From Halobacteroidaceae bacterium (GTDB lineage Bacteria > Bacillota > Halanaerobiia > B1SED10-174), in NCBI GenBank assembly GCA_003551665.1, contig PUNE01000062.1, forward strand, positions 1-64,000: 64,000 nucleotides of DNA, read 5' to 3'. Below are positions 41,294 through 51,968 of this stretch, piece after piece. Each line of letters opens with the position of its first letter. Position 1 is the first letter of the stretch. The translations under genes and the position numbers were made by a program. The notes beneath the pieces were generated by a model. It was given only the letters and a program-made list of their open reading frames with translations. It had not been told where the DNA came from and made no database searches.

Positions 41294-42226
41294 TTGCAGC
41301 CCGAACAGACCAAGAAAATCCAGGAAGCAGTTTTATTTACCGGGGCCATACTGGTAATAACGGTTTTGGGAATCTACATTCCGTTCCTGGCTTTTTTCTG
41401 GCCGGTTCCTGTGGCCCTTTCTGTTTTGCGCCAGGGAGGCAGAAGTACCATCGGGGGGATTGTTATTGCGGCACTGGCAGCGGGGCTGCTTTGGGATAAC
41501 CAGGTTTTCCTTGCCGTTATTCTGGTGTCAGGCCTGGTTGGATTAATCATGGGCGGCTCTATTGCCGAGGGATTCAGCGGAAAAAGGATTTTGTATTATT
41601 CCGTTGCAGCTGCTGTTTTGAGCCAGGCCATTTTTCTTGCAGTTAATCAGCTGGTCCTGGATGTTAACTACTGGGAGTTGATTGAACAGGTTATGCAGGA
41701 GGCCGCGGCTTTTTATGATGATCCCACACTCCAGGAAGCAATCCCGTCAGCCCTGCAGATTTTTCGGGCTATCTTTCCCACCCTTTTGTTTATTTCCGGC
41801 GCCTTAACAGGGGTTTTTAGTCTGAGTGCCCTCAGGTTCGTTGCTTCGAAATGGCAGATGGAATTGCCAGATATTCTGAACTTCAGGAGCTGGAGAGTGG
41901 ATCCTCGGTTGATAGTTGTCCTGCTGGTGACTCTGGGTCTTAGCCTTCTATTTCCCGGTGTAATATTATTAAATCTCTTTCTCGGAATAATTGTCCTGTT
42001 CTGCGGCGGAGGCTTAAGTGTTATAGCGTACTGGATAGGTAAAAGAGTAAATCAGGTCTCCAGAAGGGTCCTTCTGATTGCTGCTGTTTTTCTTTTAATC
42101 TTTCCTGTACTGGGGGCAATAGTTGTTGGTTTTATAGCCATGTTCATACTCCCCCTGGCAACAGTTTTAGGTTTACTTGATTCTTGGCGTGATTTAAGGA
42201 ATTTAAATCGAGCTGGAGGAGGTTGA
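41294..42226 (+). CDS. yybS: YybS family (DUF2232) membrane protein
   Basis: 310 aa polytopic protein between rpsR and rplI. Confidence 0.8.
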   Translation: MQPEQTKKIQEAVLFTGAILVITVLGIYIPFLAFFWPVPVALSVLRQGGRSTIGGIVIAALAAGLLWDNQVFLAVILVSGLVGLIMGGSIAEGFSGKRILYYSVAAAVLSQAIFLAVNQLVLDVNYWELIEQVMQEAAAFYDDPTLQEAIPSALQIFRAIFPTLLFISGALTGVFSLSALRFVASKWQMELPDILNFRSWRVDPRLIVVLLVTLGLSLLFPGVILLNLFLGIIVLFCGGGLSVIAYWIGKRVNQVSRRVLLIAAVFLLIFPVLGAIVVGFIAMFILPLATVLGLLDSWRDLRNLNRAGGG

Positions 42227-42232
42227 TTTTTG

Positions 42233-42688
42233 GTGAAGATAATATTAAAAGAAAATGTTCCCAACCTGGGACAGGCTGGTGAAGTAGTTAAGGTTGCAGA
42301 TGGGTACGCTCGTAATTACCTTATTCCCCGGGGAATAGCTGAAGAGGCAACTCCGAAGAGTATGGCCCGGGCGGATGAGTACAGGCAAAAACAGGAAGAT
42401 ATGGAAGATTCAATTCGCAGGGAAGCCAGGGAAATTGCCGAGCAAATAAAGAAAACAAAAATGGAAATTGCCATGAAAAGCGGAGAAAAGGGCAAACTTT
42501 TCGGATCCGTTACAAGTGGCGATATCGCCGATTTTCTAAACAGCCAGGGCTATACCGTTGACAAAAAGAAGGTTGAGTTGGAGGAAAATATCAAAACCCT
42601 GGGAACCCATATAGTTCCAATTAAACTGCACCCGGAAGTAGTAGTTGAGCTGGAAGTAATTGTAGAAGAAGAAAAAGAAGAAGAATAG
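42233..42688 (+). CDS. rplI: 50S ribosomal protein L9
   Basis: VKIILKENVPNLGQAGEVVKVADGYARNYLIPRGIAEEAT. Confidence 0.98.
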   Translation: MKIILKENVPNLGQAGEVVKVADGYARNYLIPRGIAEEATPKSMARADEYRQKQEDMEDSIRREAREIAEQIKKTKMEIAMKSGEKGKLFGSVTSGDIADFLNSQGYTVDKKKVELEENIKTLGTHIVPIKLHPEVVVELEVIVEEEKEEE

Positions 42689-42801
42689 ACGGCCTGGAAA
42701 ACCCAGGCGGTGAAAAGGCTGGTTCTATATCCCACACCTGGACGGGGGTGGCTGCCTTTTTCCAGTTGAAAATTGAACCCGGGAGATCATGAGGTGAAAA
42801 G

Positions 42802-44022
42802 ATGCTGCCTGTAATCAGTATTGGAATAAGCATAGTTGTAATACTAATTCTTTTGCGTTGGAAAATTTCTATTGGCCTGGCCATGTTAACCGGGGCAATT
42901 ATAAGTGCAATTGGCGGTGGGCTTTTAGGGCGTCCCATGCTCGAGGTTGCTCGGGTAACCCTATCTCATCCAACGACCTGGGAACTTGCACTAACTATTG
43001 CCTTTGTTTCGGCTCTAGGTAAAATCATGGACAAGACAGGTATTCTGGCTCTCCTGATCGATAGTCTGCAGAAACTGGTCCGGGATACCCGATATATAAT
43101 GGTGGCCATACCCTCTCTTGTAGGGATGCTGATGGTTCCCGGCGGGGCAATTATGTCTGCTCCACTGGTGGAGGAGGTGGGGACCCGCCAAAAAATGAGC
43201 CCTGTAAAAATGGCTATTGCCAACCTTATGTACCGCCACCTCTGGTATTTGATTTTCCCCCTTTTTCCCAGCATGATTCTGGCCTCTCAACTTGCGGATG
43301 TGAATCCTCTTTATATTGTTTTATTCAACCTGCCCCTGGCAGCTCTTGCCTTTATCGTTACCTTCCTGATCCTTTTCCGGAGCAGGGGGAAGCTTAAAAA
43401 TGACCGCTTTGAGGGGGTTAACGGGACCGCATTAAAATCTTTCTTAAAGGCCATAAGTCCGATGCTCATTGCTGTTGTTCTGGCCCTTGTTCTTGGTGTT
43501 TATTTTCCCCTGGCCATTTTTGCCGGGATAATGCTTGTATTTGTCTACCTGCGGCGGGATGAAGGCTACTCTCTCCCTGCCTATTTCCAATTTGTATTTA
43601 ATTCAGTAAACTGGCCCATTTTCCTTGCAATTTTCCCAATAATGTATTTCAAAGATGTACTGGAAGCAGGTGGGGGGGTAGAGCAAATTGCTATCTTTTT
43701 CCAGGAAGCCGGTGTCCCTTTTCCGCTTTTAATGATCGCAATCCCCTTTATTGGAGGTTTTTTCACGGGGTCAAATACTGCTAACATTGGAATTTCTTTT
43801 CCACTGTTTTTGCCAATGTTTCCCGAAGAAAACTACATGATTTACGTGGCATTTATCTATGTTAGCAGTATTGTTGGTTACCTTGTTTCCCCCCTACACC
43901 TCTGTTTGATTTTAACCAAGGAGCATTTCAGGTGTGAGATAGGGAATCTTTATCGATACTTCCTGGTTCCAAGTGGAGCAATTCTGGGGCTTGCATTTAT
44001 CCTGTTCTGGACCCTCAGATAA
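42802..44022 (+). CDS. DUF401 family integral membrane protein
   Basis: 406 aa polytopic; MVPGGAIMSAPLVEEVG, GGFFTGSNTANIGISFPLFLPM. Confidence 0.8.
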   Translation: MLPVISIGISIVVILILLRWKISIGLAMLTGAIISAIGGGLLGRPMLEVARVTLSHPTTWELALTIAFVSALGKIMDKTGILALLIDSLQKLVRDTRYIMVAIPSLVGMLMVPGGAIMSAPLVEEVGTRQKMSPVKMAIANLMYRHLWYLIFPLFPSMILASQLADVNPLYIVLFNLPLAALAFIVTFLILFRSRGKLKNDRFEGVNGTALKSFLKAISPMLIAVVLALVLGVYFPLAIFAGIMLVFVYLRRDEGYSLPAYFQFVFNSVNWPIFLAIFPIMYFKDVLEAGGGVEQIAIFFQEAGVPFPLLMIAIPFIGGFFTGSNTANIGISFPLFLPMFPEENYMIYVAFIYVSSIVGYLVSPLHLCLILTKEHFRCEIGNLYRYFLVPSGAILGLAFILFWTLR

Positions 44023-44026
44023 AGAA

Positions 44027-44064
44027 AACAGGGACTCTTTTTCAAGAGTCCCTGTTATTTTTTT
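44027..44064. terminator. Bidirectional terminator between convergent genes
   Basis: AACAGGGACTCT-TTTTCA-AGAGTCCCTGTT-ATTTTTTT. Confidence 0.85.
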
Positions 44065-44239
44065 GTTCAAATATGCTTTCCAGCTTTTCTTTTAAAAGAT
44101 TTGGTGGGTACTGTTCCAGGTTATCGAGAAGAGCCTGGACCTGTTCGTGCTCCTCCCGGGAAATTTTTCCCTCTTCCCAGAGGTTGTGGTAGATTTCAGT
44201 AAAATAGACCATAATTTCCAGGTCAAGGTTATTCTTCAC
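44042..44239 (-). CDS. Small acidic protein translationally coupled to dnaB, unknown function
   Basis: VKNNLDLEIMVYFTEIYHNLWEEGKISREEHEQVQALLDNLEQYPPNLLKEKLESIFEQKNNRDS; GTG at 44239 overlaps the dnaB stop by about 11 nt. Confidence 0.6.
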   Translation of the reverse strand: MKNNLDLEIMVYFTEIYHNLWEEGKISREEHEQVQALLDNLEQYPPNLLKEKLESIFEQKNNRDS

Positions 44240-45599
44240 CTGGCATGCTCCTCTCAATTGAAAGGTTTTCTGGATCGACAAAGCGGATTCTTTCTTCATC
44301 GAAGAATAAAATGGTGTGGCCTGTCAGTCCGGTCCGGTTTTTGGCAACTATGACTTCGGTATCCCTCTCCTTACCTTCCTGTACGGCTTCTTCCCTTGCT
44401 CCAATGGAGGTATGGGCGTGTCGGTATAGGAAAAGAACACTGTCAGCAATTTCTTCAATATTACCTGAATCCCGGAGGTCAGAAAGTACTGGTCTTTTAT
44501 CAGTCCTTGAGGTAAAGCTTCGGCTGATCTGGGAAAGCAAAAGGATGGGAATATCCAGTTCTGAAGCCATATTCCTCATCTGGAGGACGTTTTCCCCAAC
44601 TGCCCGGGCCATGTTCTGGTGGCTGAAACCTTCTTGGGGAAGCTGTAGAAGCTGGAGATAATCAATTACGGCCAGCCCAAGCCCCCCGGTCTGGGCTTTA
44701 AATTTCCTCAGGCGGGCCCTTACCTGTGAAACAGTCAACCCCCGTTCATCAGAAATCCTCAGCGGAAGGTTGTACAGGTTATCCAGGGCCTGAGCCACCC
44801 GGAGGTCTTCTTCTTCATTGGTTTCTCCCTGGCTGTAACGCCAGCCGTTGATTTCGGCCTCGCTGATTATCATCCGGTCAATGATTTCCTGGGCGTCCAT
44901 TTCCAGACTGATAATTGCTGCGGGAACTTCACGCTTGATTACATTCAGAGCTATGTTCAGGGCGAAGGCGGATTTCCCGACTGAGGTAGAAGCAGCCAGG
45001 ACGCTCAAATGCCCTTTTTTGATGCCTCCCAGAACCTTGTCCAGGGAAATAAAACCGGTTAAAAGCCCGGTATCTACCTGTTTTGACTTGCGGTCCATGT
45101 AAGCCTGGTAGGCTTCCATCAGGGCTTCTTCCATCGTGTAGATATGCCGCTGGGCAAGGCCTTCTGTCGTAGCAGAGAAAATAATTTCCTGGGCCCTTGC
45201 CTGGCACTCTTCCAGCCTGTTGTCCTCTTCCGAAGCCATGTTTTGAATTTGGGCTGCTGCCTTAATCAGTTGCTGTCGTTGGTACCGGGCCCGGATTAAC
45301 TCAACTGAAGGCTTTAATTCTGATGGAGTTAAAAAGCCTGAGGTAAGCTTTTCCAGAAGGTCTTCGGGCTCCGCTGCAATTCCTTCTTTTTTTAACTGAA
45401 TATATAAGCGCGTTCGAGATAGTTCCCCGTGTTCCTGGTACTGCTGCAGCAGATGGTGGTAAATAACCCGGGATTGATTCTGAGAAAAATGTTGGGGCTC
45501 AAGTTGATCAGCAACTTCATCAATTAATTCCGGGTTCTGAAGCAGTATGCCTAAGACCTGGAATTCTTCCTGGGCAAAATCCTGAACCTGTTTAGCCAT
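44229..45599 (-). CDS. dnaB: Replicative DNA helicase DnaB
   Basis: GGIKKGHLSVLAASTSVGKSAFALNIALN, LAVIDYLQLLQLP, LLLSQISRSFTSRTDKRPVLSDLRDSGNIEEIADSVLFLYR. Confidence 0.95.
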   Translation of the reverse strand: MAKQVQDFAQEEFQVLGILLQNPELIDEVADQLEPQHFSQNQSRVIYHHLLQQYQEHGELSRTRLYIQLKKEGIAAEPEDLLEKLTSGFLTPSELKPSVELIRARYQRQQLIKAAAQIQNMASEEDNRLEECQARAQEIIFSATTEGLAQRHIYTMEEALMEAYQAYMDRKSKQVDTGLLTGFISLDKVLGGIKKGHLSVLAASTSVGKSAFALNIALNVIKREVPAAIISLEMDAQEIIDRMIISEAEINGWRYSQGETNEEEDLRVAQALDNLYNLPLRISDERGLTVSQVRARLRKFKAQTGGLGLAVIDYLQLLQLPQEGFSHQNMARAVGENVLQMRNMASELDIPILLLSQISRSFTSRTDKRPVLSDLRDSGNIEEIADSVLFLYRHAHTSIGAREEAVQEGKERDTEVIVAKNRTGLTGHTILFFDEERIRFVDPENLSIERSMPGEE

Positions 45600-46599
45600 C
45601 CTTACCCCTCTCCTTGGCGATCAGTTTTTGCCGGATATCTCCCTTTAACCCACAGATACGGCACGATTCAATAATTCGCTGCATAATCTTTTCTCCAAGG
45701 TAACCAAGACGGCGGGCCAGCTCGTTTAAAGAGCAGCTGGTACTAATAACAAAGGGCAACTCCCTCCCGTAACGATGGTCAATTATCCTGTAGAGCAGGC
45801 TGCTGGAAAAATCCGTGGCCTGTTCATTTCCCAGGTCGTCAATGATTAAAACCGGAGCCTGTTCAATTTCGTTGATGAGCTGGTATTCTGAATAGGGGGA
45901 ATCGGGGGCAAAACTCAGGCGGACCAGGAAAAGAAAATCACTGTATGATATGTAGCGAACAGGTTTCCCGTGTTCCAGCAGTTCGTTTGCAATACAGGCA
46001 AGAAGGAACGTCTTGCCGCTTCCAACGGGACCGTCAATGAGAAGGCCCCGACTGCTACCCTCCTTCAACTGGCCGTGCGCGAACTCTCTGGCCGCCTTAA
46101 AGGCTTTCTTGGCCCGGACCCGGGGGGCTTCTTTTCCACTGGTATCCTGGGAGGGATAGAGGTCGAGGTTGGCTGTAGCAAACCTGGATCGAGAATATCG
46201 GGGAGGCAGGCCGGCTTGTTTACGGATGAAGGAAAGGTCTCTTTCCTGATGACAGGAGCATCGAACATACCCCTCAGGAGTTAGAATTTCCCCACGGTCC
46301 TGGCACTCCGGGCAGTCCCAGCGGGGTTGTTTAAAGTCTTCGGGGACACCCTTCTTATCCAGCAGGCTTTTCATTTTTTTCTTGAGCCCGGTAATCTCCT
46401 GCTGTAGTTGTTCTCTTTCTTCGGTGTCCAGGCCGTGGAAAGTTGCTCCCCGGAGTATAAACTCTTTTTCCCTTATTTCAGAGTCAAGTTCGGCAATTTC
46501 GGGGTGTTCGGAAAAAATTTTATCCCGCCGCCTGGTTGCTTCTTCCAGTTTTTTTTGTTGTTTGGGGGAGGTCATTTCGGGTTTAAACACAAAAGGCAT
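45592..46599 (-). CDS. DnaC/DnaI-like helicase loader (AAA+)
   Basis: CPECQDRGEI...YVRCSC Zn motif, LLIDGPVGSGKTFLLACIANELLEHGKPVRYIS, LIIDDLGNEQATDFSSSLLYRIIDHRY; start MPFVFKPEM. Confidence 0.92.
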   Translation of the reverse strand: MPFVFKPEMTSPKQQKKLEEATRRRDKIFSEHPEIAELDSEIREKEFILRGATFHGLDTEEREQLQQEITGLKKKMKSLLDKKGVPEDFKQPRWDCPECQDRGEILTPEGYVRCSCHQERDLSFIRKQAGLPPRYSRSRFATANLDLYPSQDTSGKEAPRVRAKKAFKAAREFAHGQLKEGSSRGLLIDGPVGSGKTFLLACIANELLEHGKPVRYISYSDFLFLVRLSFAPDSPYSEYQLINEIEQAPVLIIDDLGNEQATDFSSSLLYRIIDHRYGRELPFVISTSCSLNELARRLGYLGEKIMQRIIESCRICGLKGDIRQKLIAKERGKDG

Positions 46600-46619
46600 G
46601 GCAGAACCCCGTCCTCTCA

Positions 46620-47612
46620 TCAATCATCGCGAAACTTATCATAATCCCACCCGGAAGAATCTTCAGGGGGAGTGGTTTCTTTTTGCTGCAGGGCTTCCCG
46701 CGCTTCTTCAATATCAGAAACCCGGGCTTTTTTCAGTAGTTGAATAAAGTTGCGGTCAATATAATTTAGGGAGGGACGCCCATCCCTTTTACTGCGGATG
46801 GCCTCCTGGATTGCCCAGCGGGCTACCTCAACGCTCAGGGCATGGTCATCGCTACCCTTGCTTGTAATCCAGGAATGGAGAATTTCCTTGTGGGAAGGAG
46901 TCATCTCCCACGCCCTGGAAATTCCAAACTCCATTGCCAGTTCGTAAGTTTCCCGGTGCAATCGATCAGCCTTTTGTAGATCTTCGTAGGTAGTAATTCC
47001 ATTTTTATGCCATTCCCGGACAATTCCACGCAGGTAGGGGAGGGGTTTCAAATCGGGATTGTCTTCAATGGCTTTTTTTACCCTCCGGATTAATTCTTTG
47101 ACTGTTTCGGGTGAGAATGTGGTCATTATCTCTTCAATTTCACTGCGGAGTCTATCGGTAAGTTTTTCGGGGGCAAGAATCATGACCAGGCCCTTAACCA
47201 GTTCCTGCTCGGAAACAGGACGGCCAGAAAGTAATTCTCTTAAAAACCTTTCCTCCTGCTCAAGAGTGCCGGGAGCCTCCCGGTAGGAGTGGTCAAGAGC
47301 GGAAAGAAAAATCTGGTAGGAGATAAGGTCACCAGTTTTTTTGAACTCTACAACTCCGGTTTCCTGGAGATCTGAGAGATCTTTTTCAATTTTCTCCGGC
47401 CGGGCTGGAAGCAGGTCTTTTAGCTTTCCCAGATTGATTTCCCCGGAAAGGGATGAACCGCAATGGCCAAGAAGCAGGAAAAAAATAGCCAGCTGGTCTC
47501 CGGTCCAACCGGCAAAAAGCCCATTTTTTAAAGCGGAGGAGGAAAGGGCAATATAGTTTTCCGTCCCCCGCTGGTTATGAAAGTCGAAAAGAAAAATCTC
47601 CTCACCGGGCAT
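46620..47612 (-). CDS. DnaD-domain replication initiation protein
   Basis: C-terminal YELAMEFGISRAWEMTPSHKEILHSWI...VARWAIQEAI...LNYIDRNF matches DnaD/DnaB_2 pattern; start MPGEEIFLF at 47612. Confidence 0.85.
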   Translation of the reverse strand: MPGEEIFLFDFHNQRGTENYIALSSSALKNGLFAGWTGDQLAIFFLLLGHCGSSLSGEINLGKLKDLLPARPEKIEKDLSDLQETGVVEFKKTGDLISYQIFLSALDHSYREAPGTLEQEERFLRELLSGRPVSEQELVKGLVMILAPEKLTDRLRSEIEEIMTTFSPETVKELIRRVKKAIEDNPDLKPLPYLRGIVREWHKNGITTYEDLQKADRLHRETYELAMEFGISRAWEMTPSHKEILHSWITSKGSDDHALSVEVARWAIQEAIRSKRDGRPSLNYIDRNFIQLLKKARVSDIEEAREALQQKETTPPEDSSGWDYDKFRDD

Positions 47613-47743
47613 TTCTGTCACTCCTTTGTTACTGGTAATTCTTCTACGCCCGGAGGAGATTCTCCTTTTACAAATATTTTTGGGAAAAGAGAAAAATAAA
47701 AAAGAAAAAAAGAGGAAAAGGGAAAAAAATACAGAAAATGGAT

Positions 47744-48073
47744 TCAGGTGGTTTTCTCTTTCCATTCCAGTATTTCTTTTATCAGCTTCTGCAGGAACTC
47801 AGCATCTTCGGGGGAGATATCAAGATGGTAAGGGAGGTAGAACTCCCTGGCTAGTTCTGGTTCTTCCATCTGGGAAAAAGTATCGGCAAGAGATACCCCC
47901 AGGGCCCGGGATATTTTATCAATGCTGTGCAGGGAGGGGTTACGTTCGCCCCTTTCCATGCCTCCGATATAGCTGTTATGGAGACCCGAAAGCTCGCCCA
48001 ATTGCTCCTGGGTTAACCCTCTTTCCTTGCGAAGTTGCCGAATTGTTTGGCCAAACCGGGATTTAATATCCAT
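47744..48073 (-). CDS. XRE-family HTH transcriptional regulator
   Basis: FGQTIRQLRKERGLTQEQLGELSGLHNSYIGGMERGERNPSLHSIDKISRALGV. Confidence 0.93.
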   Translation of the reverse strand: MDIKSRFGQTIRQLRKERGLTQEQLGELSGLHNSYIGGMERGERNPSLHSIDKISRALGVSLADTFSQMEEPELAREFYLPYHLDISPEDAEFLQKLIKEILEWKEKTT

Positions 48074-48153
48074 CGCTGTTCCTCCTCACTGAGGTAACCC
48101 TATTATAGTTAAAAGGAAGGAGCAATTGAACAGACGATTAGTATTAAAAGCGG

Positions 48154-48182
48154 TTGACATTAGAGACTATGAGTAGTATTAT
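48154..48182 (+). promoter_or_regulatory. Sigma-A promoter
   Basis: TTGACA-N17-TATTAT just upstream of the Spo0E-like ORF. Confidence 0.75.
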
Positions 48183-48190
48183 ATTGTTAA

Positions 48191-48400
48191 ATGGAAGAAA
48201 AAGGAAGAGAAAAGGAGGTAATTATTATCCGGCGAGAAGACAAAAACATCAACCCTGCGACGGAAATTGAGCGTTTACAGCATTGCCTTAAGAAAATGTA
48301 CGAGGAAAAAGGGGAAGTGGATAAAGAAATGCTGGCCCTGAGTCGGCAAATTGACCGCCTGGTGGTGCAGGAAATCACCTGGCGAACAAAAAAGAGTTAA
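48191..48400 (+). CDS. Spo0E-like small protein (candidate Spo0A~P phosphatase)
   Basis: 69 aa: IERLQHCLKKMYEEKGEVDKEMLALSRQIDRLVVQEI resembles the Spo0E S(Q)xLDxLI helix-turn-helix pattern. Confidence 0.65.
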   Translation: MEEKGREKEVIIIRREDKNINPATEIERLQHCLKKMYEEKGEVDKEMLALSRQIDRLVVQEITWRTKKS

Positions 48401-49818
<1,418 letters not shown>

Positions 49819-49819
<1 letters not shown>

Positions 49820-51072
49820 TGAAAGTTCTGTTAGTCGGTTCGGGAGCGAGGGAGCACGCCCTTGCCTGGAAAATTGCCCGGAGTCCCGACCTAAAAAAAC
49901 TTTTTTGCTGGCCGGGAAACCCCGGGACTGCAGGTATTGCCGAAAATATTAAAGGGGATTATGGTGATCCGGACAAACTGGCTTACTGGGCAAGAGAAGA
50001 AGGAATTGATCTTACGGTTTTTGGCCCTGAAGCTCCCCTTGTTGAAGGCCTTGCTGATAGTTTTGCCCGAAGGGGCCTGAAGGCTCTGGGGCCCGGTCGC
50101 GAGGGTGCCCGCCTGGAGGGGAGTAAAAGCTGGGCAAAAAAGGTAATGGTTGAAGCCGGGGTTCCAACTGCCCAATACCGGGTTGTGGAAACATTTAACG
50201 AGGCGGAAGAACTCCTGGCAGAACAGAGCGGGCCCTATGTCCTCAAGGCCGATGGTCTGGCTGCAGGCAAAGGAGTTCTGATCTGCCCGGACCGGGAAAC
50301 AGCCAGGAAGGAAGCTCGCTCTATACTCGAAGAGGGAAGGTTTGGGTCCGCGGGGAGAAAGCTGGTAATCGAAGAATTCCTGCAGGGGAAAGAAGCCTCG
50401 CTTCTTGCTCTCTGTGCCGGAGGGGATTATCTTCTTTTTGCACCTTCCCGGGACCATAAAAGGCTAAGAACAGGCGATGAAGGCCCAAATACCGGGGGGA
50501 TGGGTGCATACTCACCTGTTCCTGAAATTTCACCTGATGAGCAGGAAAACCTGGGGGAAGTGGTCTTTAGGCCCATTCTGGATTACCTGGAGAATAAGGG
50601 GATTGATTACAGGGGGATCCTTTATGCTGGTTTGATGCTGACTGCCCGGGGCCCCCGGGTCCTGGAGTTCAATGTTCGTTTTGGAGACCCTGAAACCCAG
50701 GCCATTTTACCCCGCCTGGAAAGTGATTTGCTGCCCCACCTTGTTGCCGCAGCAGGGGGAGAAATATTACCCCACCCTCTGGAATGGAAAAAAGAAGCCT
50801 GTCTCTGCGTGAACCTTGTTTCCGGTGGTTATCCCGGTTCCTATCAGAAGGGACAACCCATTTCGGGCCTTGAAGAGCTGAACCCTGATACCCTGGTTTT
50901 CCATGGAGGAACAAGTATTCAGGATAGCCAGCTGGTAACTTCCGGGGGCCGGGTCCTTGGTATTACAACACTGGGCTCAGATTTGAATGAAGCCCGTGAA
51001 AAGGCTTATCAGGAGGCAAAAAAGGTTAGGTTTAAAGGAAAATATTACCGGACTGACCTGGGGAGGTTTTAA
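49819..51072 (+). CDS. purD: Phosphoribosylamine-glycine ligase
   Basis: MKVLLVGSGAREHALAWKIARSPDL, GPNTGGMGAYSPVPE. Confidence 0.98.
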
Positions 51073-51073
51073 A

Positions 51074-51556
51074 ATGGCTAAAGTTGCAATTGTAATGGGA
51101 AGCGATTCTGACCTGAAGAAGATGGAGAAAGCAGCCCAACTCCTTGAGGAGATGGATATTACTTATGAGATGAGAATTATCAGCGCTCACAGGACACCCG
51201 AAGTTGCAAAAGAATTTGCGGCAACGGCTAGAGAAAGAGGTGTCCAGGTGATTATTGCAGGGGCAGGAATGGCTGCCCACCTGGCGGGGGCCATGGCCGC
51301 CCATACTCACCTGCCCATTATCGGAGTACCACTATCTGGAAGCCCCCTGGCCGGACAGGATGCCCTCCTGGCTACGGTTCAAATGCCCCCTGGAGTTCCT
51401 GTGGCAACCATGGCCATTGATGGAAGCCGCAACGCTGCAGTATTCGCCTGCCAGATCCTTGCCCTGCAGGATAAAGAAATTGAGAGAAGATTGCTAGAAT
51501 TTCGCCAGAACATGGCTGCCGGGGTTCAGGAAAAGGATAAAAAGCTTAAGAAATAA
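51074..51556 (+). CDS. purE: N5-carboxyaminoimidazole ribonucleotide mutase
   Basis: MAKVAIVMGSDSDLKKMEKAAQLLEEMDITYEMRIISAHRTPE. Confidence 0.98.
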   Translation: MAKVAIVMGSDSDLKKMEKAAQLLEEMDITYEMRIISAHRTPEVAKEFAATARERGVQVIIAGAGMAAHLAGAMAAHTHLPIIGVPLSGSPLAGQDALLATVQMPPGVPVATMAIDGSRNAAVFACQILALQDKEIERRLLEFRQNMAAGVQEKDKKLKK

Positions 51557-51558
51557 GA

Positions 51559-51588
51559 AAAAAGCCCCCATTTGCAGGGGGCTTTTAC
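51559..51588. terminator. Terminator after purE
   Basis: AAAAGCCCCC-ATTTGCA-GGGGGCTTTT. Confidence 0.85.
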
Positions 51589-51596
51589 CTTTATTC

Positions 51597-51878
51597 TTAG
51601 ATTTTTGCTCCACATTTACTGCAGTAAGCCGAGCTTTCGGGAAGGGCGGAATTGCATGCTTCGCAAAGGACATGTGAATGTTCTTCGGGGTAGTCCTTGG
51701 AAGCGGTTTTTTCCACGGGGGTTTCAGGTTGCCTGTTGAAGGTGAAGAAAAGACCGGCAACCAGGATTAAAATACCCGCAACCACTCTCCAGAAGGCCAG
51801 GTCTACGAGAATGTTAAAAACTGTCATAACTCCAATAATTATCAAGACAATTCCCACGGACTTATTGGTGCTTGACAT
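51597..51878 (-). CDS. Small two-TM membrane protein with C-terminal zinc ribbon
   Basis: Two hydrophobic segments then HVLCEACNSALPESSAYCSKCGAKI. Confidence 0.8.
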   Translation of the reverse strand: MSSTNKSVGIVLIIIGVMTVFNILVDLAFWRVVAGILILVAGLFFTFNRQPETPVEKTASKDYPEEHSHVLCEACNSALPESSAYCSKCGAKI

Positions 51879-51968
51879 TTGGTTTACACCCCTTTCTGGA
51901 AGTTGTCTGGGAGGAAATAGCTTTTTGTTCCAGGATGTTCCTCCAGTTCCTGGGGAGGGTATTAAAAT

